Positions 54,364 through 58,174 of a DNA stretch of 58,174 nt are shown here, one piece after another (positions within the stretch are counted from its first letter, which is position 1; every line of letters starts with the position of its first letter). This stretch comes from Siphonobacter sp047605205. GTDB taxonomy: Bacteria > Bacteroidota > Bacteroidia > Cytophagales > Spirosomataceae. Where the stretch lies: positions 1 to 58,174 of the forward strand of contig JASGGE010000007.1 in assembly GCA_047605205.1 (NCBI GenBank), given 5' to 3'. A program made the position numbers and the translations under genes. The notes below the pieces were generated by a model. The model ran no database searches and had not been told where the DNA came from. It saw only the letters and a program-made list of their open reading frames with translations.

Positions 54364-57082
54364 GCCATTATTTATCTATATAACACTTATCTGTTTTAGA
54401 TTGGTGAATATAGACTATAGCTTTGCGGAATGCATTCCCTATAAAAAAATTTCTAATCTAAAATTTATTAAAAATTCATCAAGCGAATCTTTACATAATT
54501 ATCTAAACCAATGGTATAAATGTAATTATCCGCTTAATGAACATTATTTTAATTTAATTGTGACTTTAGTTGAAAAACAATATATTAATAAAAAATATGA
54601 TTCAAATTTATCAATAATAAATACTGCTCTTGCCAAAGTAAAAGATAAAAAAATTATCACTGGTTTATTTTTTTTAAAAGGTTCTTCTGAATTATTAACA
54701 GGCCAGTATATTGAATCAGAAAAATCAATTTTATTAGCCATTAATCAATCCGGAAAATCTGAAAATTATCGCCCATTTATTACTAATTCTTATGCTGAAT
54801 TAGCTTTTTTATGTTACGCACGAGGTGATTATCTAAAAGGAATACAATATGCAGATACTGGATTGATTTTTGCAAGAAAAGACGAACGGAATTATTACAG
54901 ATTAATCAATGAAAAAGCAAGGTGTTTGAAAGAATTAGGAAGATACGAAGAAGCAAAAAAACTATTGGTTCACTCATTAGAACTAGTAAAAGAAGAGAAA
55001 GAGGACTTATGTATATACTTAAAAGTTTTATCCCAGTGTTATCAAGGATTAGGCGAAAGTAGTAAGGCCATACAGACGCTAAAAAAAGCTTTTTATTTAA
55101 GTAAAAAATATTCTTTAAAAGAAGAGATTCCCAGCATATCCGTCACGTTAGGGTATCTATATTATTTAGTTGCCAATTACGATTCTTCTCTTTATTTTAG
55201 CCATTATGCCCTCGTGAATAAACCCACTATGTATACGACAGTACGCGTACTGGATAATATGGGGGCGGCATACTGGAAAAAGCAAAATTACCTAAAAGCT
55301 CTTTCATATTATCAGAAAGCCCTGCAGACTATCCCAATTCAGTTTACCGATAATCGCCTGGGCAGTAACCCTCCGGCCAGAAGTATTCAGCTGATAGCCA
55401 AGAAAGAATACTTGCTCACTATTCTAGAAGATAAAAGTATTACCTGGCTAGACTATTATTACCATACTCATAATAAAAGCCATTTGTCTAAGGCCTTAGA
55501 ATGTTATATGGTTGCCGATAGTATGGTTGATTATATGCGATGGCAGCACAGTAATGAACAGTCTAAGCTTTTCTGGAGAAACCGGACTCATTTCTTATAT
55601 AACAATGCAATTGAAATTTGTCATTTGTTGGGTGATGCCAAACATGCCTTCTACTTTTTCGAAAAGAGTCGATCCATCTTATTGGCGGATCGTTTAAATG
55701 AACTAAGTGCCAGTCAACGCCTTTCTCCTAAAGATGCCGAAGAAGAACAGCAGTTCCGGCAACAAATCGAACAGGCTCAAGTATCGCTCGGATCTAGTAA
55801 AGGCGAAGCGTATGACCTGTTGGTTAATCGTTTAGATAGTCTTACACAAGCTCAGCAGGCCTTTATCCAGTCCCTTGAAAAAACTAATCCAACGTATTAT
55901 CGCTATAAATATGACAATTACTTACCGTCTCTCCAACGCGTGCAGGAATCGCTTCTTAAACCCGATCAGGCTTTTATTAGTTATTTTGTTGGCGATAGCA
56001 CCTTATATGCGTTAGCGATTACCCAAAACCATACAATTTTCAAAAAACTGTCACTAGAAGCGTATCAGGACAAAGCAAAAGAGTATTTACAATTGTGTGC
56101 CCGCCCATTAACTACTCTCCCCGAAGTAAAGCATTTTTATGACGTTGGGTATCAGTTGTATCAGATTCTATTAAAACCCCTTGGCATTAATCATTCTCGC
56201 ATAATTATTTCATCAGATGGTGTTTTTTTACCGTATGAATCATTGAGTTTATCCCCCAATAAGCCCGATTTTCTCATTCGAAAACAAGCCTTCAGTTATA
56301 CTTACTCGGCAGGCTTTCTATTACGAGAGCGTAATACTTCCGGCTGGAGCAAGAATTTCTTAGGCATTGCTCCTGAACAATTCGCCCCCTCTTTAAACCA
56401 ACAATCATTACCCGGATCAGTGGAGGCCCTAACGGCTCTTGAAGAATATATTACTCTTCCCAAGCACTTAACTAGAAAGCAGGCCACTAAGCGAGCCTTT
56501 TTAAACCAGGCCTCGGATTATCGGATTTTACAACTCTTTACGCATGCTGATGCAGATAGTAGTAATGCCTACGAGCCCGTCCTTTATTTTTCCGATTCGA
56601 CCCTAAACCTCTCAGAGTTAGATGCTACCCGTAGTTTTCATACACAACTATTAGTCTTATCGGCCTGCAAAACGGGTGTTGGCTCTGAGCAAAAAGGGGA
56701 AGGAATATTAAGTCTGGCTCGCGGTTTTGCGGCTTTGGGTATTCCGAGCATCATCACAACGCTATGGAGTGTCAAGGATCAGGCTACCTACGAGTTAAGT
56801 AAATCCTTTTACCATTACCTGGCTAATGGATTATCTCAGGATGTAGCCTTACAACGAGCTAAAATAGATTGGCTGGAAAAATATCCTACTTCCTTACCTT
56901 ACGACTGGGCCGGTCTTATTCTCATCGGAGAAACCAAACCCATTCGTACTTCGCCGCCACTGTTACTCTATGCAGGTCTGTTTATTGGCATAGCGTCATT
57001 ATTAGCCGGTTTAGGGTATTGGTATAAGCGGCTTAAAAGTGCCCCTCATCCACAAAGCTTAGGTACCAATGGTCCGCTATAA
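54338..57082 (+). CDS. TPR-CHAT protein (caspase-like protease domain) with signal peptide and C-terminal TM anchor
   Basis: 914 residues from ATG 54338, which overlaps the subtilase frame by 26 bp; an upstream TTG is in frame. The N terminus looks like a signal peptide ending near SFAE. TPR repeats fill about residues 60-380 (AYWKKQNYLKALSYYQKALQ is the clearest). A coiled linker and the C-terminal CHAT domain follow, with His736 in LFTHADAD and Cys777 in LSACKTG, the caspase-like dyad, and GEGILSLARGFAALG after it. A TM helix at about 885-905 and a basic tail end the protein. The CHAT domain therefore probably faces the periplasm. The first 800 bp are much more AT-rich than the rest. Confidence 0.88.
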   Translation: MGEFLKIYRPLFIYITLICFRLVNIDYSFAECIPYKKISNLKFIKNSSSESLHNYLNQWYKCNYPLNEHYFNLIVTLVEKQYINKKYDSNLSIINTALAKVKDKKIITGLFFLKGSSELLTGQYIESEKSILLAINQSGKSENYRPFITNSYAELAFLCYARGDYLKGIQYADTGLIFARKDERNYYRLINEKARCLKELGRYEEAKKLLVHSLELVKEEKEDLCIYLKVLSQCYQGLGESSKAIQTLKKAFYLSKKYSLKEEIPSISVTLGYLYYLVANYDSSLYFSHYALVNKPTMYTTVRVLDNMGAAYWKKQNYLKALSYYQKALQTIPIQFTDNRLGSNPPARSIQLIAKKEYLLTILEDKSITWLDYYYHTHNKSHLSKALECYMVADSMVDYMRWQHSNEQSKLFWRNRTHFLYNNAIEICHLLGDAKHAFYFFEKSRSILLADRLNELSASQRLSPKDAEEEQQFRQQIEQAQVSLGSSKGEAYDLLVNRLDSLTQAQQAFIQSLEKTNPTYYRYKYDNYLPSLQRVQESLLKPDQAFISYFVGDSTLYALAITQNHTIFKKLSLEAYQDKAKEYLQLCARPLTTLPEVKHFYDVGYQLYQILLKPLGINHSRIIISSDGVFLPYESLSLSPNKPDFLIRKQAFSYTYSAGFLLRERNTSGWSKNFLGIAPEQFAPSLNQQSLPGSVEALTALEEYITLPKHLTRKQATKRAFLNQASDYRILQLFTHADADSSNAYEPVLYFSDSTLNLSELDATRSFHTQLLVLSACKTGVGSEQKGEGILSLARGFAALGIPSIITTLWSVKDQATYELSKSFYHYLANGLSQDVALQRAKIDWLEKYPTSLPYDWAGLILIGETKPIRTSPPLLLYAGLFIGIASLLAGLGYWYKRLKSAPHPQSLGTNGPL

Positions 57083-57728
57083 TGAGATGGTCCAATACCG
57101 GAATATCCAGTAGCTTTCCTGCTTCCTTTAACTTGCAGGTTAACTCTTTATCAGCCTGGCTGGGCTGTAAATTTCCTGAAGGATGATTATGAGCCAGAAT
57201 AATACTACTGGCGAGGTGTTCTAGGGCAAATTTGAAAATAATTTTCGGGTCGGCTACTGTACCCGATACTCCTCCGGAAGAAACCTGAATGGGCCGTATC
57301 ACCTGATTCGCCCGGTTCAACAACAGAAGCCAGAATTCTTCGTGGGGTAAATCCATCAAGTGAGGACGGAGGACTTCATAGGCGGCCTGTGAACTTGTAA
57401 TCGTATGCCGTATGCCGGGTTCGCTTTCTTTCCGCCGCCGCCCGAGTTCCAGAGCGGAGACAATGGTAATCGCCCGAGCTTCTCCAATTCCTTTAAACTT
57501 CGAAAGTTCTTTAACGCTCAGTTTTGCCAGTTGGTTAAGGTCGTTACTCACACTGGCTAAAATCATCTTAGCCAGATCAACAGCGGTATAATGCTGAATA
57601 CCCGAATTAATCAAAATGCCCAGTAATTCGGCATCGGTCAACGCCGCTTTACCTTTGAGCAATAATTTTTCACGGGGGCGGTCTTCTTCCGCCCAGGTTT
57701 TAATGGTAGTCAGGGGAGTGTAACTCAT
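57033..57728 (-). CDS. radC: RadC family JAB-domain protein
   Basis: 231 residues. An N-terminal helix-hairpin-helix part (ELSKFKGIGEARAITIVSALELG) is followed by the JAB metalloprotease-like motif AHNHPSGNLQPSQAD and DHLIIAD. The name DNA repair protein is historical; the biochemical role is unclear. Its 3' end overlaps the convergent CHAT gene by 50 bp, and both ends look genuine: RadC finishes with the usual YLSFVDEG, CHAT with its basic tail. Confidence 0.93.
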   Translation of the reverse strand: MSYTPLTTIKTWAEEDRPREKLLLKGKAALTDAELLGILINSGIQHYTAVDLAKMILASVSNDLNQLAKLSVKELSKFKGIGEARAITIVSALELGRRRKESEPGIRHTITSSQAAYEVLRPHLMDLPHEEFWLLLLNRANQVIRPIQVSSGGVSGTVADPKIIFKFALEHLASSIILAHNHPSGNLQPSQADKELTCKLKEAGKLLDIPVLDHLIIADHWYLSFVDEGHF

Positions 57729-57741
57729 TCTTTAGAATAAC

Positions 57742-57771
57742 AAAAAGCCTCACTCGCGAAAGTAAGGCTTT
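57742..57771 (-). terminator. Terminator downstream of rpsT
   Basis: AAAGCCT pairs with AGGCTTT across a 14-nt loop. A second hairpin, TAACGG/CCGTTA, lies at 57777-57795 just upstream. Both are between rpsT and radC. Confidence 0.55.
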
Positions 57772-57832
57772 ACCGATAACGGAAAGGAACCGTTAACTCA
57801 ATGTGCTATCCGGCCGAAAGGACTACTCAATA

Positions 57833-58090
57833 TTAAGCAGCAAGCTTGTTAACGAATTTCGCCAACTTCGACTTGTTATTAGCCGCTTTGTTTTTATGGA
57901 TAACGTTCTTCTTGGCTAGTTTATCCAGCATTGCAGATACTTTCTTGTATAAGTCTTCAGCAACCGTTTTGTCAGTTGTTTCACGAAGTTTCTTAATGAA
58001 AGTACGGGTAGTTTTATGCTGGAATCGGTTACGAAGCCGTTTCGTTTCGTTGGCCCGGATCCGCTTCAGAGCTGATTTGTGATTTGCCAT
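57833..58090 (-). CDS. rpsT: 30S ribosomal protein S20
   Basis: 85-residue basic three-helix protein that binds 16S rRNA early in 30S assembly. It starts MANHKSALKRIRANETKRLRN in part, exactly the S20 pattern, and ends KSKLAKFVNKLAA. It is a single-gene unit with its own promoter. Confidence 0.97.
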   Translation of the reverse strand: MANHKSALKRIRANETKRLRNRFQHKTTRTFIKKLRETTDKTVAEDLYKKVSAMLDKLAKKNVIHKNKAANNKSKLAKFVNKLAA

Positions 58091-58137
58091 GTCTTTATAT
58101 ATGACTCAAGTAACTTGGATTTTTCGAAATTGGAATG

Positions 58138-58145
58138 CAAAAATA
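58138..58145 (-). promoter_or_regulatory. -7 promoter element for rpsT
   Basis: TATTTTTG followed by C on the minus strand matches TAnnTTTG, 48 bp upstream of the ATG. Confidence 0.5.
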
Positions 58146-58174
58146 GCTGTTCCTTTTCAGATTACCAGCCGTTC

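Noticed and set aside
1..58174. CRISPR array, insertion sequence or prophage
   Set aside because: No regularly spaced direct repeats, transposase or phage structural genes were seen in any frame.

Overview
The window looks like chromosomal DNA of a member of the Bacteroidota, most likely a Cytophagales/Spirosoma-type bacterium. The reasons are: start codons lack Shine-Dalgarno sequences; TAnnTTTG-type -7 promoter elements precede tRNA and ribosomal protein genes; nearly all genes stop with TAA; and secreted S9, S10, M1 and M3 peptidases, RND-style adaptors and an lmo0937-type small membrane protein are typical of that group. The genus cannot be fixed from the sequence alone.

Layout. 1-9.5 kb: end of a GH63-like (MGH1) glycosidase, purH, tRNA-Cys, rpsA, a secreted S9 peptidase and a KgtP-like MFS transporter. 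9.5-18.2 kb: a two-gene unit of unknown function (secreted/anchored protein plus polytopic membrane protein), a secreted S10 peptidase, tRNA-Pro, an M1 peptidase and a small secreted protein. 18.2-27.5 kb: a SWIM/SNF2 helicase, a PNPOx-like flavin protein facing a gutted MocR regulator, an ABC exporter, TspO, a YihY/BrkB protein and a tiny membrane protein. 27.9-34.2 kb: a TolC-HlyD efflux pair without its pump, then a secreted ConA-like protein and alpha/beta hydrolase diverging from a membrane-anchored putative regulator. 34.4-49 kb: recF, pdhA, glpFK, a secreted esterase, an SBF symporter with an MBL-fold hydrolase, an M3 peptidase, a GH18 chitinase, a DUF808 protein and fumC. 49.2-58.1 kb: a class C serine hydrolase, a LuxR-type HTH protein, the accessory cluster described below, radC and rpsT.

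The most unusual region is 51.2-57.1 kb. A sigma-70 family factor, a membrane-spanning TPR protein that is probably its anti-sigma partner, an 84-residue peptide, a subtilisin-like (S8) protease frame and a signal-peptide/TPR/CHAT/tail-anchor protein run in one direction. The small peptide and the region before the protease catalytic domain share the exact motif SPGPDETPTRPGT. A very strong hairpin terminator lies between them. The protease frame keeps Asp, His, oxyanion Asn and Ser but is cut by three in-frame stops, two of which sit where the family has Trp. This looks like a sigma-controlled, two-protease (subtilase plus caspase-like CHAT) module with a candidate substrate, inhibitor or propeptide mimic, in a state of recent inactivation or readthrough.

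A second theme is gene decay. Intergenic stretches hold recognisable scraps of a bestrophin-type protein, a sialate O-acetylesterase and a leucine-rich-repeat protein, plus several unidentified coding scraps, and a MocR regulator has lost its middle.
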